This document shows, in pieces, positions 48,601-61,603 of a DNA stretch of 64,000 nt. A model generated the notes under the pieces. It was not told the DNA's origin and did not search any database. It saw only the letters and a list, made by a program, of their open reading frames with translations. The number at the start of each line of letters is the position of its first letter. The stretch's first letter is position 1. Source of the stretch: Panax quinquefolius (taxonomy: Eukaryota; Streptophyta; Magnoliopsida; Apiales; Araliaceae). A program made the translations under genes and the position numbers. The DNA is taken from assembly GCA_020205615.1 (NCBI GenBank), contig CM035151.1, positions 19,123,326 through 19,187,325 on the forward strand, given 5' to 3'.

Positions 48601-50115
48601 TGGTTAATTAGCTATGAAGTTTGTTTCTGAAAATTGGGTGTCCCAAAATCTTTATTGAAAATGATAGTGCTCGAGTAGTGATAGATCATAGGGACTCTTG
48701 AAATTGTTGTTTGTAATTGAGTTTGTGCACTTTTGATAGACTACAAGGAAGTGTGAGATCGTCGTCGCCTGAATTGTTTCTAGCAAGTTATGAAGGTGAG
48801 TCGCTCACAACACCTTAACCCCTCGCTTATATGTAAGCGGTAATCTTGGTACAATTGTTCGCGCTATCTAGGAAATTAAATCTGCGTTAAACAGACACCA
48901 CCGACACCTTGACCTCTCACTTATATTGAAGCGGTAATCTTAGTACAATTGACGATTGATGCAGTAGAAGACGTCACACACAACTATGTATTGTTGTATG
49001 ATAAGTCAATAATGAATCTGTATAAAACTAAGAAATAGTTTAAGAATTCTAAAGAACCAAAAGATGAGAAAATCTGACAAAGTAATTTTATTAATCAAAG
49101 TTGTCTCCAACTACATCAGCTATGTATCATATTTATACTAATAGAATAAAACCCTAATTTTATAAGGAATAAACAATTCAAATGGAAATCCAATTCCTAG
49201 CTAACAAATCAATATGAAAATCAAATCCTATCTAATAAACATCCTATTTACATTAGAATTATGAAAACATATCAGAATTTCTAAAATAATGGGAAAAAAT
49301 ATGAAAAACAAATCTAGAAAACGTGTGCCTCGAAACACGTGCTCATTGCCCTAATTATGACATGGGGTCGCAGCGCCGCATTTTGGCCTAGTGCCATCTC
49401 TCCGAAGAAGTTCTTTCTTTATAGCGCGACAATGCCGTTTTCCCCTCTAAACTCGCGCCAATAATCCAGAATTGATTCTTCGTTGTTTTTAAGTTTCGAC
49501 TTGATTCTTTACTCCCCTTTTTACTTCCACCACCAAATGTGAATCCTTGATTGGACGAAGTCAATAAACTTAATAACATATTCCATATATAACGAATGTC
49601 TTGCCGTGTAACCTGGACCCCTTTCCTTTGTTCCGCGTAATTCAAACTGGTGTTGTCGCAAGAATGTTTATAACATGATTGGACATTCGTGCTAACGCTA
49701 ACCTCTCCATGAATCGAAATGCATCTTTGTCTAGATTTAGAATCTAGTTGATATGATCGCATTCAGATTTGAAGATTCGACTTGCAATGATTTGGTCTCA
49801 ATACATAGATTGTATCTAGCAATCCCAAATCATGTGAGTGATCCTCTCCTGACGAATCACTTGAATTGAGCCCAAATTTAAACACATCTTTGAGTAGATT
49901 TTAGCTCAATCACTTAAGATTAGTTGTTGAACCCCTTCAACATGAGTTGAGTAATTGTTGTTTGATACGAGCCAGAACAGGATCGTGTCAACAGCTTTCA
50001 AATACCTTTTCATTCACACGTTCACCACTAAAAGACATACAATAACAAATGGTACTAATAGGGAGTATTTAATTTTCATATGGCTCTAATTCATTCACGA
50101 GTCTAAACAAAATCT
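48601..50115. other. Repeat-derived, non-coding
   Basis: Holds two direct copies of an about 45-nt unit (48810-48855 and 48903-48950: CACCTTGACCTCTCACTTAT, then AAGCGGTAATCTTAGTACAATTG). A GATAGTGCTCGAGTAGTGA word near 48664 recurs at 50338. An open frame on the minus strand at 49762-49388 shows no family resemblance and is not called. Probably remnants of a retroelement. Confidence 0.4.
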
Positions 50116-50310
50116 AAGGGGTTGGCCTAGTGATAGAATTGCTCCCTACTTTGATTTTTTGGGTTCAAATTTTGGGGTGGTCAGTATCTAGAAAAAAAAT
50201 TCCTGAAAGCATCAGACCAATGTGAAAAGTGTACTCTTAAAATCGTCTAGGGACCTAATATTGTTGAATTTAGGGGATGTACAAATACTTATACCAACCT
50301 GGAAAGAGAT
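50116..50310 (+). mobile_element. Probable tRNA-derived SINE
   Basis: GGTTGGCCTAGTGATAG (about 50120) fits a pol III A box and GGGTTCAAATTTTGG (50161) a B box, about 40 nt apart as in tRNA-derived plant SINEs; a non-tRNA body follows. Ends and target duplications are not clear. Confidence 0.45.
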
Positions 50311-51240
50311 GTGATTAATCTCTCTTTATTGAAAGTGATAGCGCTCGAGTAGTGAGTGATGTTACTCTTGAACCCCGTGGAAATTATGACAGTATTTTGG
50401 TTTGAATTATAAATATATTCTTCAAAAATTAATTCCACGAATAGCATATTCGATGAATACACATCTCATATTAATTCATGAACAACATCCATCCTCTTTT
50501 AGTCCTCTTGGCATACATATATTAACACCAATCCAACAAATATTACTTCCCTTATAAATTTTACATATTTTAAGAATGAATTTGCATTCCTGAATTTATT
50601 GAGTTAGAAGTATTTATTAGCTATACATACTTTTCCCACAAAAAGATCCTCATTTATAAAATAAAATAAAATAAGATTATTTTTTAAAACAAGTCTCGTT
50701 ATTTATTTTGATGGCGGAGTAAAACGATACAATATCATTTACTTTATAAATACACTTTTATTACTATAACATGGTGATGCTAGGAGTTTCAAATTTGATA
50801 TTAGTTGGGTAGATCTCATGTGATTGACTACGTCATAAAATATAAATTATTATTAAAATATTCAATGTCATGTCATTCGAGACATTTAGCATTACCCTAA
50901 GTAGTCCTAACACACACACACACACACATATATAATTATTAATTAGTAAATATGGAATAAAACATATAATTAGAAGGAATTTATAAATTTTACAAATGGG
51001 ACTCTTTTATTAGACCTGATAAAATTCAACCCAAGTCTATGGGTGGCCCAACCCGCCCGCAAATAAGCCTGCTCAACCCATTACAGTCCAATTTATTTTA
51101 AGTACAGGGTGTTTGACCTAAAGTCTGATCCTAGCTAGTTTTTTTTAATGAAATGAACCGGTATGGGTCCAACACTCCGAGTAGATCGGCGAAATTGATT
51201 TTAAACATATTTAAAAAAAATAAGTAGTACTTTTTTTTAT
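50311..51240. other. Intergenic upstream of the PRAF gene
   Basis: No gene. A (CA)n tract at 50912-50928. The right part probably contains the PRAF promoter. Confidence 0.45.
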
Positions 51241-51732
51241 AAGGTTGTTAACAAGGACAAATAAGCGCGCCAATGTCGCTCCCCTTTCTCTTCATCTGCA
51301 AACATTCCCCTCTCCTCGTTTCTTTATCTTTCTTTCTTCTCTCTCCAGCTCCTTCTGTGTCTCTGATCTGTTCTACATTCTAATCAAACCCAATTTTTCC
51401 ATTACCATTTCGAAATTGTCCAATCAAATATCATGGATAAACTCGTATTCTGAAAGGTTGATTAATACGTTTATTGGAGGATCTTTTGTGCTGTTTGGAT
51501 CAGGAATTTATTCTAAGTAAAAAATTTGGTGATGATCTACAGGAGTTGGAATAAGATCAGTTGGGCTTTTTTATTTAACTGAAAATTTTGAAGGATTTTT
51601 TTATTGGAAGTTAATCAGTTGATGGTAGGCCTCAACAAATTGCATTGGCATCTATGAAGACTATGCGGATGGTTTGGAAGAAGAAATTGCTTCTTCTTCT
51701 GCGGATTATTCCTAAGAGTTGTTTCAGATGGA
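51241..51732 (+). promoter_or_regulatory. Probable 5' UTR of the PRAF gene
   Basis: Pyrimidine-rich stretch (CTTTCTTCTCTCTCCAG and similar) typical of a plant leader, leading to the ATG at 51733. Out-of-frame ATGs occur upstream, including one at 51728 overlapping the start region. Transcription start not determined. Confidence 0.45.
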
Positions 51733-54700
51733 ATGGCAGATCTTGCTAATTATGGCAATCCTGACCGTGACGTCGAGCAGGTCACTTTCTATTTTCTCTC
51801 GCTACACATATATACGTGTTTAAATTTGAGATATACCCATAAAAGATTTCTTAATGGAATAGTTAAATGGTGAAATTTATTAAATACCCAATTCAAAAAT
51901 CTGCAGATAAATTGTACAGAGCAACACTTATATTTAGGCTTTTATGTTAATTTTAGTACTATGCAATGCCAATTTATTTTTGTCATCAAGTCTTCTTTGT
52001 AGTTGTGTGCAAAGGAGCTGAAGTGGAATCATACTGAAATTAGTCTAATAGGAAATTTCACATGTCAAATTAAACTAGACTCCCCGGTTCTGAAATTAGA
52101 GATACATTTCTAATAACTATAACTTCGGAACATTGTGTCTTTTTTTAGTCTTTAAAAAATAAATGCATTTCTAATTTTGAAACGGTCTAAAAAGGAAAAT
52201 GCATCTCTAATTTTGTTCCATTTTGGAATAGAGGGAGTATTAGTCTTTGTTAATTGAGACTTGTTGGGAGATGATTCATTATAAGGATATTAACACTAGT
52301 GTGTGCTCCAATGTGGCAAAATTACCTATGATCCGAGACCTTAATTCAGCTTATTATGATCTTCTTAGCTATACAGTCTTTCCATTAGAAAATTGGAGTA
52401 CTTTAAAGAGAGAAAGGGAAGAGATGGAAGGCACTTCAGTTTCTAGCTAGCATCAAAAGCAAGAAATAGTGTGATCGTAAATGAAAAACTGAAAAATAAT
52501 GGAAATTTAATGCTTCATTATATTTCAATTTTTAATTTTTTGTTTATAAGTTGCTACTTCAAAGATGATGAGGTTTGTGGATGGATACGTACCTTCTACA
52601 TTTAAAAGTGAAGTATCTTGAATTGTTGACCATACAGTAGATTGCAATTTTAATTGCCTTAACATAGTTAAAGAAACTGTAATTTATGTCGATCAACGTA
52701 AATGATTTTTGAGATATTAATTAATAATAGATCAAAGAACGAAGCTTTTTAGACTACAGAATATAGATGCAAAGAGGATATATGAGAATACAAAGCCAGG
52801 TGCATGGATGAGAAACTATACATTAAATAGATGTTGGAAGTGTATATTGGGGGTATTTTCATATGGGCTTTAGGAAGTTGAAATATGACTTAGCTTCCTA
52901 CTTTGAAGTCATGGTGCCTAGTTATGTCCTTGTAAATGTAAAGGATGGTCATGTTTCAATCTGATGCCTTGATGAAGCAACTAGAGTTTAGTTTACTGTC
53001 TTTCGTCATAACACAATTATATGTTTGCACAAACTGAAGCTTACATCTTTTCAGCCTGTTGAACTCTTTTCACCTAGGCCTGTAAGGTTCATACCTTTTT
53101 CTTTGTATTATAAGCTTCATTCTACTATACTTGATATAATAAATTTTTAATACTCACTGTTCCGTTAATTGCTTTATTGCATGCTTTTCTATATCTAAAT
53201 TTTATTTGACACATGATACTTTTGCTGAATATTTATTTTGGGTAACATGATGGATGTCCTTTTTCTTCCCTTTCCAGGCACTAGTTGCATTGAAAAAAGG
53301 CACCCAGTTAGTTAAATACAGCCGGAAGGGAAAGCCTAAGTTTTGTCCATTCAGAGTTTCTCCGGTGAGTTATTACTATTTCTTTTTGACTTCAGATTTC
53401 CAATCTGCTAAAATTACCACACTAGATCAGACAGAAGCTTTATTAGGAAGGGCATGAGCTAACCCATAGCTATTATATTCTCCTGAATGGTGATCATATT
53501 TGTGCAGCTTTTCTGAATCTAAAATGAAGTTCTTGTAAGTATATGTGGAAAAAAAGTAAGTGACATATATGTTGAAAACTGTGTATATATCAATCAGTCA
53601 GTCTGTAAGTGAAAAGTGAAAACATCATCAGTCCAAAAATATTAGTTTCTGAATATGAGCCTTTTTGAAAACCATGTGCAAGTCATGATCCAGAGACCAG
53701 AAGCAGTGTAGTGATGATTTCCTAGTGGAACTATATTAATCCCTCTATGGAAGGACTCTACATTTACCCACGGAAAATATTATAAAAACATATCATTGTC
53801 TGTTGTTTTGCCTTGCTCTTTCTCCTCGTACTTGAAATTTATTATATGTATCGGAGAAAGCAGAGGGGCTTATATAATGATGGGATAGCTTCATTTCACA
53901 ACAAGAAGAGAATCTGAACATTTTCATTCACTGATGTCAGCTTAGCAGCCAGTATAGGATCAGTGTTCTTCGAATAGTCCCATCAGTTCTAGTAACTTAC
54001 ATGTCTATAATGTTTTACTTCTTGTACCTGATTGTGTTTCAATATAAATTACACATCTATCAGTGAAAAGTATACTTAATGGATTGTCTGGGAAACTGTC
54101 TTATTGTATTTTACAATTAACTTTAGTTTAACATGTGATATCTATACAGATCAAGTGATTTGAGAGTTGCGTCTCCATTTTATAGTTTCCGTGCTTAAAT
54201 AGTTTTTTGTTGAAAATCCTATCCCAATTCATTACTAAGTTTCACTAATGTGATTGAAACTTTAACTAGACATGTTCATTGTTAGGCATGTTATGTGGAT
54301 ACAAATTATAATAAGTGAATGTAGTTATAAATTATCAGTTTCATAAGGTTCAGTCTTTCCACTGTAGAAAATTGTGATATTTAAATCAATGAAGTCGAGT
54401 TCATCAATACTTAGCATTTGCGATTATTTACAGGATGAAACAACTCTCGTCTGGTACTCTCATGGAGAAGAAAGGAATCTGAAGTTATCTAGTGTTTCAA
54501 AGATTTTACCTGGGCAGAGAACCGTGAGTTAGCTCCTTTTCTAGGGTGATTGTTACATTTATGTTTAAAGTTCATCTAACCTGCATTTTATTATGATTGC
54601 ACTGGGAGTTTTTGTTCAATTTCTGACAAGACAAAATGTAAAGCTAAACTTGCTAATTTGTCATTGCAGCCTGTTTTTAAAAGATATCACCGACCCGAGA

Positions 54701-57700
54701 AGGAGTACTTGTCATTTTCACTTTTATATAACAACAGCGAAAGATCTCTTGATCTGGTTAGTGAAAGTAATTATTTGCTTCGGTCTTTGATCTCAAACCA
54801 ATGTGAGATTTGGTGAAGGATTTGTTTCACACTTCTTCCACCAAATTGATAATCTTTAATTGTTCCTATTCCATAGATTTGCAAGGACAAAGTTGAGGCA
54901 GAGGTGTGGCTTGCAGGCCTGAAAGCTTTAATCTCTACTGGCCAAAATCGTAGCAGACGCACCAGGAGTGATATAACTGATGTAAAATCCCTATAACCAT
55001 TGAATTGATTAGTCATTCCACCTTTCAAATCATCCTTTGTCAATAACCATGTTATTATGCTGTACAGTTTAACCATTTTTTCTGCCTGCATAGGTTCCTG
55101 TGGCCATTCCATAGCTTGAATGTTGTTGCCCATGAAGTGTTTAATATTGTATAATTAAACATGCCCCTCTACAAGTCTTTATTCCTTATTTCTTTTCCTC
55201 AAGTTTTGGAAAGAAGTCACTAGGTTAATCATCTGAAATGCTATAAGGAAGCTAAAAGATAATATGCAGTCATTTCATCCTAACACCATATATATCATGA
55301 TACTATTCTACATTGACTATTCACTTTTGTGTAGCCTACTAAGCTAATATTACTTTAGAACATTTTCAATTGAATTAGTTGATTGAAAATAGTTATATAA
55401 CTAATGGAGAGACTTGAGATAAGATATATTCTAATAATAATGATAAGTTGTAAAACTCCGATATTCATTAGGTAAACAGTAAAAGAAGCAATTTAGTAAC
55501 TTGTCTTTCTATAGTATACACAAAAGCTGGTAGAAAATACATTTAATCCTCATCCGAATACCGTCTGTTAACCAATTTTCGGTAAATTCTGTTTCTGATA
55601 ATTGGACACAGTTATAGGTGAAAGAAATTTAGAGCTCTCTTTACATGGTTTTAAAATAGAAATTGTTCATCTTCCCTATATATAGTGATCATGTCACCGA
55701 CAGAAAATATGGTCATTAACTGAAATAGTATAAGTTTTGTTATGTTCTGGTAAGACTTTATGTTTATTTGTAAAAATCTGTGAGAACTTGGATAACATTT
55801 TCGAATTACCACCAAACAATGTATTTTATTAATTCGTTATTTGTCCCCGAATCACTTGTCAATTTGTTGGTGTCTTTGTGTGCTGCTGACTACATTCTTT
55901 TCTTACTCAAATCAACTTCTCAAGCATGATTTGGCATTTCATTTGGTATGCAAACCAGCATCAAATGTAAAATATGGAATAGCTTCTTAAATGAAAAATT
56001 ATGCTTACATCTACAGTTAGATGTTCACATATTAATGGTATTGTGGTGTTTGTTGTCTATTATCCTCTTTTTTTAACCTGATGCTTTGTGTTTGTTTTGT
56101 TCTCGGTGTAGAAAAATATTGTAGAACTGAAGTTACACTAGACACCCTTGATGTCGGTAAGAAAAACCAACAAAAGAACTCCAGAAAATGAAGAACTTAC
56201 TTGGCTATAATAATTAATATCATCTCCAAGTCAAGATTACAACTTACTCAAGCCTACACTTCACACTTACAGAGAAACTTGAGTTTGACACTACCATGGC
56301 TATTTGTATGCATAATAAAGGATTCTAGAGGACCGCATCTGTGTAAGGGGAACGAATGTGTACCTACATGCAGAGGGATTCAAAAGGGTACTAGGTAGAT
56401 TAAGGGAACAAGCATGAACTTTCCATTCTTGCATTCTATAAAGCGCACTAGTTCTTTACACTTCTTGATTGGTTTGTGTTCTGTCTTTTCCTCCTTCCCA
56501 GCTGTTTATCTTGGTTTCTGGTAAAAAAATTGATTGTTTACCCAAAAAAATATGTTTATACTGGTGGTATATTTCCAGGCATCTAATTCTTAACATTTTG
56601 ATGTTGCAGATACATGATTGTTTTAGTGAGTTAAGTCAAAATGATCGTCCTTCTGGTGCAACACTAGAATTCAGTTCAAGTATTCGTAGCAGAAATTCTC
56701 TTGATTACAGTTCTCGTGAAACTTCTATTCAATATCCAAGCTCAGATGTTGGGTCTGAACGTGCAAGTATGCAATTAAGAACAAGTGGTGCAGATGGTTT
56801 CCGAATTAGCGTTTCAAGCACTCCGAGTTGTTCAAGTCAAGGTTCTGGACCAGATGACATAGAATCACTAGGTGATGTTTATGTATGGGGGGAGATCTGG
56901 TCTGACGGGGTTTCAACAGATGGATCTGGGAGTGCACTTCCTACAAAAAATGATGTGCTGACTCCTAAGCCCTTAGAGTCAAACGTAGTTCTTGATGTTC
57001 TCCAAATAGCATGTGGCTTTAGACATGTTGCTCTTGTCACAAGGCAAGGTGAGGTTTTCACCTGGGGAGAGGAATCTGGAGGTAGACTTGGTCATGGAAT
57101 TGAAAAGGATTTTGGTCGTCCTCAGCTTGTTGAATTTCTCACAGTTACTAATATAGAATCTGTTGCATGTGGTGAATACCATACATGCTCTGTATCTACT
57201 TCTGGTGATTTATATACCTGGGGTGATGGTATCCATAATGCTGGACTTCTTGGTCATGGCAATGATGTGAGCCACTGGATACCTAAAAGGGTTTCAGGTC
57301 CTCTAGAAGGACTTCAAGTTTTATCTATTGCATGTGGAACATGGCATTCTGCATTAGCAACTTCTAATGGAAAGCTTTTCACATTTGGTGATGGATCATT
57401 TGGTGCTCTTGGCCACGGTGATCAAGAAAGTGCTCCATATCCAAAGGAAGTTCAATCACTGAGTGGATTGAAGACTCTTAAAGTTGCATGTGGAATATGG
57501 CATACCGCAGCCATTGTAGAGGTTTATAACCAGTCTGGTTCAAATGTTACGTCTAGAAAGTTGTTCACATGGGGTGATGGTGATAAATATCGACTGGGTC
57601 ATGGAAACAAGGAAACTTATCTGCTTCCAACTTGTGTGTCTGCACTTATTGACTACAGTTTCTTTCAGCTAGGATGCGGAAATAGTATCACTGTTGGCCT

Positions 57701-60069
57701 TACTACATCTGGTCATGTCTTCACTATGGGCAGTACTACATATGGTCAACTGGGCAATGCACAGTCAGATGGGAAGTCACCTTGTTTAGTACAAGATAGA
57801 TTGGTAGGTGAATTTGTTGAAGATATCGCTTGTGGTGCATATCACATTTGTGCCCTGACATCAAGAAGTGAGTTATTTACATGGGGATGCGGTGCAAATG
57901 GGAGATTGGGACACGGGGATGCAGAAGATCGGAATACTCCAACGCTGGTTGAAGCACTAAAGGACAGACACGTTAGAAGTATATCATGTGGCTCGAATTA
58001 CACTGCAACTATATGCATTCATAAGTGGGTCTCTGGAGTAGATCAATCAGTGTGTTCTGGTTGCCGGCAACCATTTGGTTTTACTAGAAAGAGGCACCAC
58101 TGCTACAACTGCGGACTGGTGCATTGCCATGCTTGTAGTTCTAAAAAGGCATTGAAAGCAGCATTAGCTCCAACTCCTGGAAAACCTCATCGTGTGTGTG
58201 ACTCTTGCTATGCGAAACTCAAAAAGGCTGCTGAGGTTGGTAATGTCTCTACTTTTAGTAGGAAAGGGACTGTCCCTCATCGTGTAGAAGGGGTTAGGCC
58301 AGAAAGGGGAGAGGCTAGGATTTCAAGGATTCTGCTCTCCCCCACCACGGAACCAGTCAAGTACCATGAGGTTAAGTCAGTCAAACCTGGGACGGACTCT
58401 GATTCTTTATCCATAGTGAGAACCTCCCAAGTTCCATCACTTCAACAACTAAAAGATATTGCATTCCCAAGTTCACTTAGTGCTCTTCAATCTGCTTGGA
58501 AGCCTGCAATGGCAACAGTACCTCAACCTCTGACTCCTCCACATCGTCAACCTCAACCTCCACTGAATGCGTCCAACTCGAGATCTGTTTCACCATACTC
58601 TAGGAGACCAAGTCCTCCACGCTCTGCCACTCCAGTGTTTTCAAAGGGTGTCATTGATAGCCTTAAGAAGACAAATGAGCTTTTGAACCAAGAAGTGAAC
58701 AAATTACAAAGCCAAGTATAAAATTTTCCCTTGTCATTGTCATCCTTTTGTTGATTCATTACCATGACTCTAGTACGCAGAAGCTGCTCCTCACTAACAA
58801 TTTACATATTTTTCTATTCTTGAATTGTAGCTAAAAGTTTTAAAGCAGAAAAGTGAAATCCAAGATGCAGAGGTTAGAAAACTACAAAAGAATGCTCTAG
58901 AGGCTGCTAGGTTGGCTGAAGATAAATCTTCCAAATGCACTGTTGCAGTGGAAGTTGTCAAGGGCATCACAACTAAGGTAATCTTAGTATTCCTCTAAGT
59001 ATCCACTTTTTGCCTCCCCAAATAGTGGCATGTGCTCAAAGATCCACTAAATTTAATTAGATATGAAGTTTTAAGTCCTGCATCTATTGATATTGTACAG
59101 GTAAAAGCGTTTGTAAATTTCTTTTGAAATTGGGAAGAGCAGCGCTTATGAGGAGTAAAACCATAATGATATGGCATTATTTCCAAAACAGATCACCCTG
59201 AAAAACCCACCAATTTAAATTGCATAATTTGTCCACTATTTTACTATTAATGTACAGAATAGGCAACTGTGCCTACTTTTATGTTGGAAAATCTGGACAA
59301 AGATGAGAACGTATCTTCATATATAGAAATTGAATTTATTTTGTTTTGTTTTTTAGAACTCTCTTTTATAAGACCATATTAGCCTAGTGTACATTAACTG
59401 GTTTCTTACTTTATTTGATAGTGTCACTTCAATTGTAAGTTATTGATAAGTACTCCCTCCATCTGTTCCAAAATATAATATCACTTGGAACGTAGGGGGT
59501 ACTTATCAATAATGACTCGAGGTGAAATCAGAAACTCTCCTTTTTTCGTACATGAAACCAATTTTTGTAATTATAATGTTTCTTGCCATTTCTTATGTTA
59601 TTCAGTTGAAGGAAATCACAGAAAATCTGCCTCCTGAAATTTCTGAGAGTGAAACCTTCAAATCCATGCATGCTCAAGTCGAATCGTTTTTGAATGCCAG
59701 TGGAACTGAAGCATCTGAATCTAATTCTTCCTTGCCACCAAACTTGGTGTCTAACCAACAAAATCTTCATTCTAGAATTGCTTCAATGGGTGAATTTACC
59801 AACATGAGTTATCACGGGATGGAAAATCATTTGGATGAACTTCCAGAAACATCACATGATGCTGAAGGTGCTGCACAGGAAAGTAACGGATCAACTCTTT
59901 CTGATAAAAAAGAAGACGCACCTCAACAAAGCGCAGAAAGTGGATCAAGATCTAGAGCTGCAAAGACTGAGGGACGAAAGGAAGTAATTGAGCAATTTGA
60001 ACCTGGTGTTTATGTTACTCTGATTCAACTGGGAAATGGTACCAAGATTTTCAAGCGACTTAGATTCAG
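51733..60069 (+). CDS. PRAF-type PH-RCC1-FYVE-BRX domain protein, 3' end missing
   Basis: Eight exons: 51733-51780, 53278-53364, 54434-54523, 54670-54756, 54877-54981, 56610-58715, 58831-58977, 59606-60069 (1,044 codons plus 2 nt). All junctions are GT/AG and keep frame. Residues 1-139 form the PH domain ([23 protein letters not shown]). About 226-605 is the RCC1 propeller with repeated GHG, ACG.WHT and TWGDG motifs. About 610-675 is a FYVE zinc finger with the variant core [10 protein letters not shown] and eight Cys/His ligands. A coiled coil follows at about 825-930. The last exon starts a BRX domain ([20 protein letters not shown]). Such proteins are membrane/phosphoinositide-linked regulators, some acting with polarity and vascular factors. 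The exon ends at a GTACGA donor with a split Arg codon, and the next exon (about 40-60 residues) is not found before the window ends. Confidence 0.93.
52080..52237. mobile_element. Degenerate Stowaway-like MITE in PRAF intron 1
   Basis: Left end CTCCCCGGTTCTGAAATTAG and right end GGAATAGAGGGAG are imperfect inverted repeats with a shared AAATTAGAGATACATTT / AAATGCATCTCTAATTT inner pair. TA follows on the right. Confidence 0.6.
54982..56609 (+). other. PRAF intron 5 (1,628 nt)
   Basis: Bounded by GTAAAATCC and TGTTGCAG. No repeat or gene recognised inside. Confidence 0.7.
59440..59512. repeat. Small palindrome with Stowaway-like core in PRAF intron 7
   Basis: TTATTGATAAGTAC at the left and GTACTTATCAATAA at the right are perfect inverted repeats around a shortened CTCCCTCC...GGGGG Stowaway-like core. 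It looks like a strongly deleted MITE. The inverted repeat extends beyond the MITE ends into flanking DNA. Confidence 0.65.
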
Positions 60070-60241
60070 GTACGACAATAGATGAATATTTTATACTCCT
60101 CAGTCATTATTCAGATGCTTTTACACTTAAAATTTTGTACACACTACACACTTGCATTCTCCCCAAAACATACATGCCTAGAAGTAATAAATTATACACT
60201 GGTTATTTGATCGAAAGTAATGATAAAAAATATTGAACAGA
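60070..60241 (+). other. Start of the last PRAF intron
   Basis: From the donor GTACGA at 60070; no BRX-encoding exon is seen in it. Confidence 0.6.
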
Positions 60242-60430
60242 TTGTAACAATCCCACGTCGTAACATGTGGGATAGTTCGGTATGTATATAAGGACACAAG
60301 TTGCTATCATTAATACCTTCAATCATGACCTTTTGGGTGAACATTGACCCAAAAAATATTATTGAGACAGCATTGAGCCTTATTATGCTATGATTTGATT
60401 CGAACTCGGGATTTTACCCGGGTTGTTACA
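60242..60430. mobile_element. Short LTR-like element (possible TRIM solo LTR)
   Basis: 189 bp with perfect 8-bp inverted ends, TGTAACAA...TTGTTACA, a TATATAAGGAC stretch and an inner CCCACGTCGTAACATGTGGG palindrome, organised like LTRs of terminal-repeat elements in miniature. No target duplication is visible, so this is tentative. Confidence 0.45.
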
Positions 60431-61603
60431 CATAGTTACGTGTATTTTCAGACCAAATACTAATCATATAAGAATCATTTGAAGACACTTTCAACTTCTC
60501 CCGGTATGAAAGCATGATTTTGAAGACACCTTAAATTTCTCCTAGAATAAAAGTATGATTTTGAGCTACAGGGAGAAAATATTTGTGGGTGTTAACGTCA
60601 AGATCTTCTGCCACGTCCCAATCACGTAAGACGTCCCGATCCTGCACAGTCAACACAGTCAACACCAAAAGCTTGACTACTGGACCGGTCGGGGATAAAT
60701 CAGCGTGAGAGTCGACTTACTGAATTCTGAGGGTTAACAATGGAGGATAAAAATGTCTAGTGCAAGAGAGATTAGAATTGTGTGTTGTGTGTTGTGTGTA
60801 TGCGTACCTTCTCTCGGAGATTTTCTTGTTAGGTTATACTCTCTTGTCTGGTTTACCGTGCCACCAACTCCTCTCTGACACAGCCCCTACTCCTTACTGA
60901 TCTCAGCCAGATGCATGCAGGTTGTCACCTTTTTCTCACTATACATGTCGCCGTCCGGATAAAATCCCATCCACATTAATGATCTGTAGACTTTTGGTCA
61001 ACAACCTTCCTTTTTCATCATTACAAGTCAAAGACTTAGATATTAAAAGATCTAATGGATCACCCCATGGACCCGGTCCAATGTTAAGGAAAAATAATGT
61101 AAGGATTAGGCCCAATAACTTTAAGACTCAATAATGGAAACCCAATGGACTAATTAAACAAATAAGCCCAATCCATAGGGCCCAATAGGGGAAATATCAT
61201 GACCCAACATTGCCCCCTAGTTTTCTATTAAATAGGATATTTTAATAGAAAACTATAAGTGGTCTATGACTTTATTGGGTTGGATAGGATTGAAATGAGT
61301 TCAAACTGAAATTTACCAAGGCCCAAATGGTTAAGGATAAAAATAAATTGAAAAGATGGATTAAAATAAGAAGCCCAATTGAAAGGCCCAACCTGTTAAA
61401 TGATTAAAACTCAAATTTGATTGAACCTTTCAAATTCGTGATCATGATCGATTAAATGTGCATCTCGAATCTTTGTGTAAAATCGATTATAAAAGATAAA
61501 CTTTACTAATTTTGACAGTTTTACCTGCCAATTTGAATTTCGGACCTCTGAGCTCTCTCCTTCCTTCCATAGCTTTTCTTACCTTCTCTGCAAAATACGA
61601 TCA
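60431..61603 (+). other. Leader or LTR side of the Transposase_28 element
   Basis: Non-coding. It includes GTGTTGTGTGTTGTGTG (60780-60800) and repeated words about CACGTCCC. The element's left LTR should lie here, but its limits and PBS were not identified because the partner LTR is beyond the window. Confidence 0.35.

Noticed and set aside
49388..49762. 124-residue open frame on the minus strand
   Set aside because: No family resemblance, biased composition, and position inside repeat-derived DNA.
51245..51520. 91-residue open frame upstream of the PRAF start
   Set aside because: It fits the pyrimidine-rich 5' UTR of the PRAF gene and resembles no known protein.
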